Shown here one piece after another: positions 36,885 through 44,682 of a DNA stretch of 64,000 nucleotides. The notes under the pieces were generated by a model. The model did not search any database. It saw nothing but the letters and a program-made list of their open reading frames with translations, and was not told the origin of the DNA. The position numbers and the translations under genes were made by a program. Within the stretch, counting starts at the first letter, position 1. Each line of letters begins with the position of its first letter. Source of the stretch: Rhizobium sp. SG_E_25_P2 (GTDB lineage Bacteria > Pseudomonadota > Alphaproteobacteria > Rhizobiales > Rhizobiaceae); assembly GCF_029892285.1 (NCBI RefSeq), contig NZ_JARXVM010000001.1:186001-250000 (forward strand), in the 5' to 3' direction.

Positions 36885-37170
36885 GCAATTTCACAACAAC
36901 GCAGTCACGCCATAGCGCGGACACCTCACCTGAGAAGCTTATATGCTCGTCGAAATCGTTTCACCCATCATCATGTTCTCGGTTGGCCTTGATGTTCTGG
37001 CTCAGGATTTCAAGCGGGTTTACATCCAGCTCAGAGGTCTCGCGGGCGGCGCTTACCGGACTGGACGGCATCCTGTTGAGCGCCGGTTGCCTGACAGGTT
37101 CCGAACCTCGCCGTTCCAGGGCGATGTAAACGCGATCGTTCTCGACATGCGAACGCCGAACGGCTTTACG

Positions 37171-37869
37171 TCATTCGCTCTCAGCCAGACTACTGAGCGC
37201 GGATCGGTTCTGAAGGACGAGCCAACCATCTTTCAGTTCGACCAGGCCTCCTTCCTGCCACTTGCGCAGACACCGATTGACGTTTTCGCGCGTATTTCCG
37301 ATCATTCGGGCCAGTTCCGATTGGGACAAGGACAGCCTGGCCTGCGGGGCTTCGGCGCTCGCGGGAGATGCGGCCGACAGGCGGAGCAGCAGGCGCGCGA
37401 GTCGCTGGGGCAGGTCCATAAACGCGACTTCCATCATCCGCTCGTCCGAACGCCTGACCCGCCGGCACAAGAGTTCGATCAGCCGGATGGAAAATTGCGG
37501 ATGTCGCTGCAACACGTCCAGCAGGACCCGCCGCTCCAGCACGACCAAGGTGCTGTTGCTAATCGAGCGGACGCTGGCGGAACGGTCACCGCCGTCAAGC
37601 AGAGCGATCTCGCCGAATACGTCGCCGGCGCGCAATTCAGCCAAGATGACATCTTTCCCGCCGGAGGTTGCGAGTTCGACCCGCACCGTTCCCTCGGCGA
37701 TGGCCATCATGCTGGAGCCTGGCTCGCCCATATCGAAAATCGTCTCGCCAGCTGCGAACCGTTTGACATGCGCGAACGCCGCGAGACGTCGCCGTCCCTC
37801 ATTGTCAAGCGCCTGAAACACCAGGCTCTGCCCGAGCAACTTTTCCTTGTCGACGCCGATGTCGCTCAT
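37171..37869 (-). CDS. CRP-type cyclic-nucleotide-responsive regulator
   Basis: A 232-aa Crp/Fnr-family protein. The phosphate-binding cassette FGEIALLDGGDRSASV carries Glu87, Arg96 and Ser97, the contacts used by true CRP for cAMP. The HTH contains Arg184, Glu185 and Arg189, equivalent to the E. coli CRP residues that read TGTGA. There are no FNR-type cysteines. It stands head-to-head with the fecR-cyclase operon. ATG 37869 (MSDIGVDKEK) is preferred to an in-frame start six codons earlier. Confidence 0.88.
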   Translation of the reverse strand: MSDIGVDKEKLLGQSLVFQALDNEGRRRLAAFAHVKRFAAGETIFDMGEPGSSMMAIAEGTVRVELATSGGKDVILAELRAGDVFGEIALLDGGDRSASVRSISNSTLVVLERRVLLDVLQRHPQFSIRLIELLCRRVRRSDERMMEVAFMDLPQRLARLLLRLSAASPASAEAPQARLSLSQSELARMIGNTRENVNRCLRKWQEGGLVELKDGWLVLQNRSALSSLAESE

Positions 37870-37922
37870 CCGTCTTCCCGCCGTCAAAAATGAACTAAAT
37901 ATCCACGGTCGCCAAAGCTAAA

Positions 37923-37951
37923 TTGACATTCAGGAATTGCAATCCGATAAC
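37923..37951 (+). promoter_or_regulatory. Sigma70-like promoter of the fecR-cyclase operon
   Basis: TTGACA at 37923-37928, a 17-nt spacer, then GATAAC at 37946-37951, 35 nt ahead of the GTG start. It lies in the 117-bp gap between the divergent CRP and FecR genes. Confidence 0.5.
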
Positions 37952-37986
37952 GAACCCATCGCGTCAAGATATATCGAGAGCCTGCC

Positions 37987-38496
37987 GTGAAGACTTCGCC
38001 CCTTCTCTTTCTGCTCGCCTTGTCGGCCCTGGCTTTGTCGGTTTCGTCGGAAGCGGCCGACGCCTCTTGCAAGCGCGAGAATTTGCGCGCCCCGGCGAGG
38101 GTCGTCTATCGCTGCGAAAATGGACTCGTGCTGGAAGCTGAGGCGGCGGCGGATCTCCGTTTATCCGGCGACCCTGCGGAAAACCGACCGGTCGGCGCCA
38201 TGATCGCCCGCAAGGCGGTTCTGATCGAAGTCAAACCGGGCAGCGGCGCGTTTCAGATACTGACCCCGCAAGCGATCGCCGCCGTGCGCGGCACCTCCTA
38301 TATCGTCGACGTGCAGTTGGAGACGACGTCGGTTTTCGTGATGAGAGGTGAGGTTGCCGTGTCCAGGGCCGACGGTTCCGAGACGGTTGTCCTGCGGCCA
38401 GGCGAAGGCGCGGATGTCTCAGCGGGCCGGCCCTTAACGTCCATCGTCTGGGGGCGGGAACGAGCGGAAAGACTTCTCTCCCGCTTCGCGCGATGA
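37987..38496 (+). CDS. Periplasmic FecR-domain protein
   Basis: A 169-aa protein with a signal peptide (hydrophobic residues 6-21, cut near SEAADA) and a FecR domain. The domain includes ITPQAIAAVRGTSYIVDV style segments and VFVMRGEVAVSR. Here the domain is not linked to a TonB receptor or ECF sigma factor. Its stop overlaps the start of the CHASE2-cyclase gene by 4 nt, so a partnership with the CHASE2 sensor in the periplasm is likely. GTG start with GAGAG upstream. Confidence 0.82.
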   Translation: MKTSPLLFLLALSALALSVSSEAADASCKRENLRAPARVVYRCENGLVLEAEAAADLRLSGDPAENRPVGAMIARKAVLIEVKPGSGAFQILTPQAIAAVRGTSYIVDVQLETTSVFVMRGEVAVSRADGSETVVLRPGEGADVSAGRPLTSIVWGRERAERLLSRFAR

Positions 38497-40334
38497 AAAC
38501 GAGCCTGCCGATATGGTGCATCGTCAGTCTGCTGACAATCGGAGCTCTGTGGGCTGGACAACTTGCGCTTAAACATGCCCATGGCGCCGCAAGTTTCGTC
38601 GACAAGATAGAGACGGCGCTGCTTGATGTGAGAATCCACCTGATCGGCGTCCGGCCGCCGTCCGCCAAAGTCGCGATTGTGGCGATCGATGACGCCACAG
38701 TCGCCGCAGCCGGGCGCTATCCGTTGGACCGCCGGCAACTGGCGCGACTTGTCGACGGCATCAGGCTGGCCGGAGCGACCGGCATCGCTATCGACATCTT
38801 GCTCGTCGGGCCGACGGAAGACGAGGCGGACAAGGCCCTTGCCGCCGCGATAAGCCGGTTTCCCGTGGCGATCGCGGGCGCGGCCCAGTTCGCGGATCGG
38901 CAGGAACGGATCTCGCCCATGCCCAAGCCGACCGAGCTGTTGCGGCCTCTGCCGGTCCTTGAGGCGTCCGCGCAACTGGGTCTGGTCAATGTCGCGACCG
39001 ACGCCGGCGGCACGCCGCGACAGATTCCCATGATATTCGATGCCCAACCGGCCCTGGAGGCGTCGCTGGTCATTCGAGCCGCGAGTTTCCAGTTTGGCGA
39101 GTTGCCGACATTGACAACCGATGGTTTGCGCATGGGAGCCCGCACCTATCCGCTTGATCTCGGCTGGCACTTGTCGCTCAATTATTATGGTCCTGGACGA
39201 ACCGTGCATACGGTGAGCGCCTTGAGACTGCTGAACGGCGAGGATCTTCACAGTGATCTTACAGGTCGTCTGGTCATGCTGGGCGTCACAGCGACAGGGG
39301 TCGGAGATCGGTTCAACACTCCGTTCGACCAGATCATGCCGGGCGTCGAGGTTCTCGCGACAGGCGTGTCCAATCTTATCGACGGATCCGCCCTAGTTCG
39401 TGATACGGTCGTCCGGCGCATCGACGCGGTCTTGGCCGCGCTCATCACTTTTGCCGGCATCGCGATGGTGGCGTTTCTGCCAATGGCCGCAGGGTCAATT
39501 GCTTTCGCGGCTCTGCTTCTTGCTTGGCTCACGGTCGCTGCGATCGCCTTCGGGCAGTTTTACTGGTTGAGCGGGGCTTTACCCATCGCAGCGAGCCTTC
39601 CGCCGGTCGCGGCGACAATCGTCGTCAGGCAGGTTTTCGATCGCTTTGAGATGCGTCGAATGATCTCCGCCCGATCCGCTCTGGAACGATTTCAGGCATC
39701 GGCTCTCGCGCGACGGATCGCCGAAGACCCGACATTTCTTCTCGAACCGCGCGAATTGTCGGCGGCGATCCTGTTCGTTGATCTTGCAGGCTACACGGGC
39801 GTGAGCGAACGCCTCGGCCCTCTGCGGACCCGCGACATGCTCAAGGCTTTCCACACGATCGTCGTCGAAGAAGCCGAGCGGCGCCAGGGGGTGGCGATGG
39901 ATTTCATGGGCGACGGCGTGATGGTCGCCTTCGGCGTTCCCGATCAACATTCGCAGGACGCATCCAACGCCATTCTCACGGCATTCAACCTGGTTCGAGC
40001 GATACATGAATGGGACGCCGACGGAAGGTCAGGAGAATCGAATGTCGTGCGCATCGGCGTGCATTATGGCCAAGTGATCCTCTCGCGTCTCGGCCACGAG
40101 ACACACCAGCAGGTCGCAGCCATTGGCGATTGCGTCAACGTTGCAAGCCGGCTTCTGGAAGTCGCCAAATCGCATTCTGCTTCGGTCGCTTTATCGGCAG
40201 AGGTGATCCGGGCTGCAGGGCTGGAGGAACTGCTCACCGGCGACCGCCAATACGCGCGATGCGAGATTAGAGGCCGCCAACAAACCCTGGACGTCGCGTT
40301 TTGGTCCGCAGACGATGCAGCATCACAGGCCTGA
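38493..40334 (+). CDS. CHASE2-class III nucleotide cyclase (membrane sensor)
   Basis: A 613-aa protein: one N-terminal helix, a periplasmic CHASE2 domain (about 30-300; VAIVAIDDATVAAAGRYPLDR), three helices (about 305-385) and a cytosolic class III catalytic domain (421-600). Metal aspartates are Asp430 (FVDLAGYT) and Asp474 (FMGDGVMVAF); Asn549 and Arg553 (GDCVNVASRL) stabilise the transition state. The usual adenine-selecting Lys is Asp470 and its partner position is Gln540, so ATP specificity is not assured. It probably makes the ligand for the neighbouring CRP protein. Confidence 0.87.
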   Translation: MKTSLPIWCIVSLLTIGALWAGQLALKHAHGAASFVDKIETALLDVRIHLIGVRPPSAKVAIVAIDDATVAAAGRYPLDRRQLARLVDGIRLAGATGIAIDILLVGPTEDEADKALAAAISRFPVAIAGAAQFADRQERISPMPKPTELLRPLPVLEASAQLGLVNVATDAGGTPRQIPMIFDAQPALEASLVIRAASFQFGELPTLTTDGLRMGARTYPLDLGWHLSLNYYGPGRTVHTVSALRLLNGEDLHSDLTGRLVMLGVTATGVGDRFNTPFDQIMPGVEVLATGVSNLIDGSALVRDTVVRRIDAVLAALITFAGIAMVAFLPMAAGSIAFAALLLAWLTVAAIAFGQFYWLSGALPIAASLPPVAATIVVRQVFDRFEMRRMISARSALERFQASALARRIAEDPTFLLEPRELSAAILFVDLAGYTGVSERLGPLRTRDMLKAFHTIVVEEAERRQGVAMDFMGDGVMVAFGVPDQHSQDASNAILTAFNLVRAIHEWDADGRSGESNVVRIGVHYGQVILSRLGHETHQQVAAIGDCVNVASRLLEVAKSHSASVALSAEVIRAAGLEELLTGDRQYARCEIRGRQQTLDVAFWSADDAASQA

Positions 40335-40926
40335 CGACCACGCGTAAATTTGGGCAATTCCGGCGGCCGGACGTGGGGCCAACACCGGAAGACAATTAAG
40401 TTTTCGCCGCACGCTCACTATCAAACTCGAATGCCCCGGCCATGCTTGCGCGCGCCGAGAATAAAACATGACACCCCTCAGGAATAATGGAGCCGCAGAC
40501 GTGGCCGCCGGCGACCCTCCATTTCTTTTTACCTTACTGCCGATGGCTGATCAGTGTAGAACGCCTGAGCACTGTCCGTCGCCAGCTGCTTGGCGGTCGA
40601 TCTCGGACTATGACAATCCGTATGCACCATAGCGCAAAGGCGGTCCAGTCTGCGGCAACACGCGTCCGTGAGGCTGCAACGGCCGTTCGTTTAGTCGCAA
40701 CGGGATAGCGAAAGAATGCAAAGCCGGGTCAGCTAACGGCAACCCTATCTCGCGGAACAGCAATCCGATCCCGCTTTACGCCACCGATTTGACCTGTTTT
40801 CCAGTGGCTTTGTGTGGACCTGAAAGCTCGGAACTCGCCTATTTATGCGATTTTGCGAGTTATATTTCATAACCCAGCCCGCGAGGATTTCGCCTGTTTC
40901 CAGACCGAAACTGGTTGAACTGGCTA

Positions 40927-41022
40927 CTCCACCAAATTTACTTCCCAGAAATCACCGAAACTGCACTCCTCCAAAGAGACCCGACATTTCCGTGGGTTAG
41001 CTCGCGCGGCCTCTTTATCTCC
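40927..41022 (+). repeat. Right copy of the island-flanking direct repeat (att-like)
   Basis: This is the 96-bp ungapped match to 25,903-25,998, starting CTCCACCAAATTT and ending CTCTTTATCTCC, with 10 differences. Only 8 nt of tRNA 3' end are included, and no second tRNA is formed here. Confidence 0.85.
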
Positions 41023-41339
41023 GCCAGGGGATCATATGCCTGACGCCGACACGGCATTGGGTAACAGCCACGACCGGACATGGCGCCTCCACCGTAAAAC
41101 TTTTTCGCTTTCGACGAACGTTCAGGACCACACACAAATGCGGCGGCCAATGCGAGCGTGCGTGGCAATGAGAACATCGTCACCCTGCCTTGGATTGACT
41201 TTGACGTAGAACTCTACCCCGACGCGCCCCACCTCATGACAACCGGGACACCGCCGGTCCGGTTGGGTAATCCCGCCCTGGCATCAGGCATATCGTTGCG
41301 GGGAGCGCGGCGCGCACCTTTGATGGCTTGTGGGGCTGC

Positions 41340-41560
41340 AGACGTGGCCGCCGGGCCAGGCGCCATGCGGCGTCTCCCGCCACAGGTCCTGACAATGCTG
41401 TTCCAACCAAGCATTCAACGCCGCAGAACACACGGAAGCCGTACCCGTGGGCGTGGAGCAATATCTCATGCGTTTGCGGCAAGTAGGCCCTGGCCAGAAA
41501 GGCGCGGCAATGTGATAGCGTAATTTGCGCCACCTGCAGCATGTTAGTCTGCGGCTGAAG
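41340..41560 (-). pseudogene. IS21-family istA transposase relic (frameshifted)
   Basis: On the minus strand one frame reads LQVAQITLSHCRAFLARAYL then PQTHEILLHAHGYGFRVFCG (41,545 to about 41,425). This follows the IstA pattern 'QVAH..L..SRAF.VRAYPRQTQEM.FDAH..AF.FF.G'. A second frame continues LNAWLEQHCQDLWRETPHG (41,418 to 41,350), also an IstA segment. About 100 intervening residues are missing, so it is deleted and frameshifted. It may be related to the IS21-like ends at 26.7 kb. Confidence 0.65.
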
Positions 41561-41661
41561 AGCGGCTTCGTCCGCGCCCGACCGCAACTGTTAACAACGG
41601 AGCCAGACATTTGTCGTCAAGGCCGCATCAGCGTTGACAGATCCACCGTTATTATCTACCA

Positions 41662-41673
41662 TTTATATAGAAT
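41662..41673. promoter_or_regulatory. Candidate sulfur-cluster operator, box 1
   Basis: TTTATATAGAAT, 10 of 12 matches to the shared palindrome ATTCTATAGAAT. It lies 14 nt ahead of the first flavoprotein gene, downstream of a TTGACA at 41634-41639. Confidence 0.45.
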
Positions 41674-41686
41674 ATGGAGATTTTAT

Positions 41687-43045
41687 ATGCAGGTCGATAT
41701 CGCGGTAATTGGCGGAGGGTTTTCGGCGGTTGCGACCGTCATCAATGTCCTTGATCGCCTTGGTCAGGACACAACTGTCGCGCTCGTATCGCGCAAAAGC
41801 GGCTTGGGCCGCGGCGTTGCCTATTCCACGACTGAGCCCTGGCATCGCCTGAACGTTCCCGCAGGAAGAATGAGTCTGCTTGCCGACAAACCGGACCATC
41901 TCTGTGAATGGCTTGCCGAGGAAGCAACAGAGTTCGGCGCCGAAGACTTCATTCCGCGACAGCTCTATGGCCGCTATTTGCAGGACACACTGGCGGACAG
42001 ATTGCTCCGCGCCGACAATAGCGCACAAGTATGGCTGGTCGACGCCGAAGTCCTGGACTGCGAACAGTTGACGGACGAACAGCAAGTGTATCACCTGAGC
42101 GATGGACAACTGCTGCATGCGAAAAAGAGCATTTTCTGCATAGGCGGCACGCCCGCCGGTCTACCGGTTGCCCCGGAGAAACTGGCGCCGGAAGCACGAT
42201 CCCGCATTTGCTTGAATGTCTGGTCAGATCCCTGGATGGAGAAAACGGACCCGAACGACGAGATCGTAATGCTCGGCTCCGGATTGACCATGATCGACCA
42301 GGTCCTGTCTCTCAAGGCCCGCCGGCACCAGGGGCGTATTCAGGTGATTTCACGCCATGGCCTGACGCCATTGCCGCACCGGGTTCCCCGCAGCCACCCT
42401 GTTGCGCCGACTTTCGAACCCGGCTCGAAACCTCTTAGCGGCATGATGAAGGCGTTGCGTGAAGCGGCCTCGAAAGCCGAGGATTGGCGCGCCGTCGTAG
42501 ACGGGCTTCGTCCCATCACGCAGTCTCTGTGGCAGCATCTCTCGACGTCTGAGCGCGCTCGCTTCCTCAGACACGCCAATGCCTGGTGGAGCATTCATCG
42601 GCACCGCCTCGCGCCTGACATGTGGGAAAGCTTCTCACAATTGCGCCAATCCGGTCAGGTTTCCGTGGCAGCCGGCTGGCTCAGGGAAGTCTACCAGGCC
42701 GACGGCAAAGTGCGGTCCGCCTATTTTGACCGCCACTCCCGGACCTTGCGGCAAATCAGCTCCGATTGGCTGATCAATTGCACCGGGATGGACCGATGTT
42801 CGATCTCCAAGACGCCACTTTTGAAGAAAATGTCCTCACGGGGGATGATCCGGAGCGACGTGATGGGCCTCGGCTTAGCGGTAGACCAGGAGTCCCGGCT
42901 GATCAACGAGGTTGGCGAGGCGTCCCGATCGGCTTTTGCGCTCGGCCCGATGACGGTCGGGCAGTTCTTCGAAATTTTCGCCGTGCCCGACATCAGGGTG
43001 CAGGCGGCGGCTGTCGCCGGGCGAATCGCAAAAGAATTGTCCTGA
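41687..43045 (+). CDS. FAD/NAD(P)-binding flavoprotein (NAD_binding_9 / HpyO-like), sulfur cluster
   Basis: A 452-aa protein opening with the dinucleotide-binding motif VDIAVIGGGFSAVA. It has the family segments GRGVAYSTTEPWHRLNVPA and EIVMLGSGLTMID (second Rossmann motif), ending with GPMTVGQFFEIFAVPDIR. Such proteins are found beside sulfonate genes in rhizobia, but the reaction is unknown. A paralogue lies at 49506. ATG 41687 has GGAG 41676-41679. The next gene, 59 nt downstream, is the Rrf2 regulator. Confidence 0.82.
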   Translation: MQVDIAVIGGGFSAVATVINVLDRLGQDTTVALVSRKSGLGRGVAYSTTEPWHRLNVPAGRMSLLADKPDHLCEWLAEEATEFGAEDFIPRQLYGRYLQDTLADRLLRADNSAQVWLVDAEVLDCEQLTDEQQVYHLSDGQLLHAKKSIFCIGGTPAGLPVAPEKLAPEARSRICLNVWSDPWMEKTDPNDEIVMLGSGLTMIDQVLSLKARRHQGRIQVISRHGLTPLPHRVPRSHPVAPTFEPGSKPLSGMMKALREAASKAEDWRAVVDGLRPITQSLWQHLSTSERARFLRHANAWWSIHRHRLAPDMWESFSQLRQSGQVSVAAGWLREVYQADGKVRSAYFDRHSRTLRQISSDWLINCTGMDRCSISKTPLLKKMSSRGMIRSDVMGLGLAVDQESRLINEVGEASRSAFALGPMTVGQFFEIFAVPDIRVQAAAVAGRIAKELS

Positions 43046-43104
43046 CGCGCCGATCGCCACCACAGCAGTAAGCGAAAAAAAATCGATAAGAAGGAGCAGG
43101 CGCA

Positions 43105-43569
43105 ATGCTCACCAAGAAGGGCAAATATGGCTTGAAGGCAATGATCGCCCTCGCCTCGTTGCCAGAGGGCGAAATGGCTTTCGCCGCAGAGATCGCTCTG
43201 GCCGAGCGTATTCCGAAGAAGTTTCTCGACACCATTCTCTTGGAACTGCGGCGAAGCGGCCTGGTTAAGTCGCGCAAAGGTCGCGCTGGCGGCTATGCTC
43301 TGGCGCGTCGGGCCGAGGACATTTCCATTGGCGCCTGCATGCGGGTTCTGGACGGACCACTTGCGCCTATCAGTTGCGCGAGCCGCACCGCTTTCGCCCC
43401 CTGCCACGATTGCAACGACGTGACGGAATGCCTCGTGCGGAGGGCCATGACTGAAGTTCGGGACGCGATCTCGGATATTCTCGATGCGCAAACGCTGGCC
43501 GACCTCGCCAAGACGGAGCAGAATGGGTTTTCAGCCTTCCAGCGTCTCCGACCGCCCGCTTCAAGCTAA
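43105..43569 (+). CDS. Rrf2-family transcriptional regulator
   Basis: A 154-aa winged-helix protein. The HTH region reads KGKYGLKAMIALASLPEG, then RIPKKFLDTILLELRRSGLV and SRKGRAGGYAL, typical Rrf2 landmarks. It has four cysteines within 25 residues (SCASRTAF, PCHDCNDVTEC), so an Fe-S or thiol sensor is possible. Rrf2 members such as CymR and IscR regulate sulfur and Fe-S metabolism. It is set between the first flavoprotein and the ssu genes and is the only local regulator. AAGGAG at 43091-43096 fixes the start. Confidence 0.87.
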   Translation: MLTKKGKYGLKAMIALASLPEGEMAFAAEIALAERIPKKFLDTILLELRRSGLVKSRKGRAGGYALARRAEDISIGACMRVLDGPLAPISCASRTAFAPCHDCNDVTECLVRRAMTEVRDAISDILDAQTLADLAKTEQNGFSAFQRLRPPASS

Positions 43570-43646
43570 GATAACCGAGCGCGGCGGAACAAAAATCCTA
43601 CTTTCCCTCCAAATTTGCAAAAAAATATAATATACTAATTTGGTAG

Positions 43647-43658
43647 ATTATATAGAGT
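43647..43658. promoter_or_regulatory. Candidate sulfur-cluster operator, box 2
   Basis: ATTATATAGAGT, 10 of 12 matches to ATTCTATAGAAT. It lies between a -35-like TTGGTA (43640) and a -10-like CATAGA (43662), 31 nt ahead of the first ssuA-like start. Confidence 0.5.
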
Positions 43659-43689
43659 TTGCATAGATAACCGATTGGAGATGACTGAG

Positions 43690-44658
43690 ATGATCAACCG
43701 CCGCCAAACTCTGAAAATTGCCGCCGCCGGCGCTTCAACACTGTTCATCGCCGGAGGCGCCGCCGTCCGCGCGTCGGAAGAAATCAAACTCCGCATCGGC
43801 TGGCAGAAATTTGGGATTCTCGCGCTGGCCAAGAGCCGCGGCGTGCTTGAGGCGCGGCTCAAGGACAGGAATGTCGCCATCGAATGGTCGGAGTTCAATT
43901 CCGGACCGCCTCTGCTTGAAGCGTTGGGCGCCAATGCGATCGACTTTGGCCCCACCGGCGACGTGCCACCGCTTTTTGCCCAGGCTGCGGGTGGAAATCT
44001 GCTTTATGTCGGCACCTACAAGCCGCCGGCTGCGTTCCACGGACTGCTCGTCAAGAAGGACTCTCCGATCCAGAAGATCGAGGATCTCAAGGGCAAGAAG
44101 GTTGCCTATAAGCGCGGCTCGTCGGCCCACAACTTCGCCTTCAAAGCGCTCGCCAAGGCCGGTCTGACGCCCGCTGATATCGAAAGCGTCGATCTGCCGC
44201 CACCTGACGCTGGAGCCGCCTTCAAGAATGGTTCGGTCGACGCCTGGGCCATCTGGGATCCGTTCTTCGCTGTCGCCCAGTCCGATCCGGAAACCCGTCT
44301 TCTGGTTACGTCGGAAGGCATCGTCGACGCCTGGGGCTATTTCCTAGGCAATGGCGATTTCGTCGCCGCCTATCCCGAACTTGTGGTCGAGATCCTCGAC
44401 GAACTGGCGAAACTCGGCCAGGTTGCCCAGGCGGATATCGACGGCACCGCCAGGGCCCTGTCCGACATTACCGGCGTCAAGGAGGACATAACCAAGGTGA
44501 CGCTGACCCGCGCCGGGTCCGATCTCTCCGCTGTGGCGACGGTTTCGGATGCGGCAGTCCAGTATCAGCAGCAGCTTGCCGATGACTTTTACGCCTACAA
44601 GGTTCTGCCGCGCCAGCTGACGGTGAGCGACATCGTCTGGCGCCCGAAGCAATCCTGA
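43690..44658 (+). CDS. ssuA: Sulfonate ABC transporter binding protein, SsuA-like (copy 1)
   Basis: A 322-aa periplasmic protein. The N-terminus INRRQTLKIAAAGAS has a twin-arginine pair before a hydrophobic stretch, so Tat export is plausible. The mature part has the SsuA/TauA-type pattern GWQKFGILALAKSRG, SGPPLLEALG, DFGPTGDVPPLFAQAAG and DAWAIWDPFFA. It delivers aliphatic sulfonates to SsuBC. ATG 43690 fits GGAG 43677-43680 better than ATG 43681. It is followed 24 nt later by a close paralogue. Confidence 0.88.
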   Translation: MINRRQTLKIAAAGASTLFIAGGAAVRASEEIKLRIGWQKFGILALAKSRGVLEARLKDRNVAIEWSEFNSGPPLLEALGANAIDFGPTGDVPPLFAQAAGGNLLYVGTYKPPAAFHGLLVKKDSPIQKIEDLKGKKVAYKRGSSAHNFAFKALAKAGLTPADIESVDLPPPDAGAAFKNGSVDAWAIWDPFFAVAQSDPETRLLVTSEGIVDAWGYFLGNGDFVAAYPELVVEILDELAKLGQVAQADIDGTARALSDITGVKEDITKVTLTRAGSDLSAVATVSDAAVQYQQQLADDFYAYKVLPRQLTVSDIVWRPKQS

Positions 44659-44682
44659 CATCCCCAGCGACAGGAGGCCGCC

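Larger units (their letters stand above)
40335..41686. other. Gene-poor right edge of the island
   Basis: 1.35 kb without an intact gene. It contains the right copy of the 96-bp repeat (40,927-41,022), an istA relic (41,340-41,560) and a 17-bp match (40,495-40,511) to part of that relic (41,338-41,354). It ends with the promoter of the first sulfur-cluster gene. Short open frames here look random. Confidence 0.65.

Noticed and set aside
36943-37893. A 316-codon plus-strand frame opposite the CRP-type gene
   Set aside because: The minus-strand CRP product has all family motifs; the plus frame has none.
40487-40708. A 73-codon open frame in the gene-poor stretch
   Set aside because: No ribosome site and no coding bias. 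It shares 17 bp with the istA relic region, so it is probably mobile-element debris.
40760-40800. tRNA-like 3' end (GATCCCGCTTTACGCCACC) in the right island edge
   Set aside because: It recalls the T-arm and acceptor of tRNA-Ala, but no cloverleaf can be built upstream and the spacing is wrong. It may be a decayed fragment, which I could not support.
42721-43491. A 256-codon minus-strand frame spanning the flavoprotein and Rrf2 genes
   Set aside because: It crosses two well-supported plus-strand genes and has no recognisable domain.
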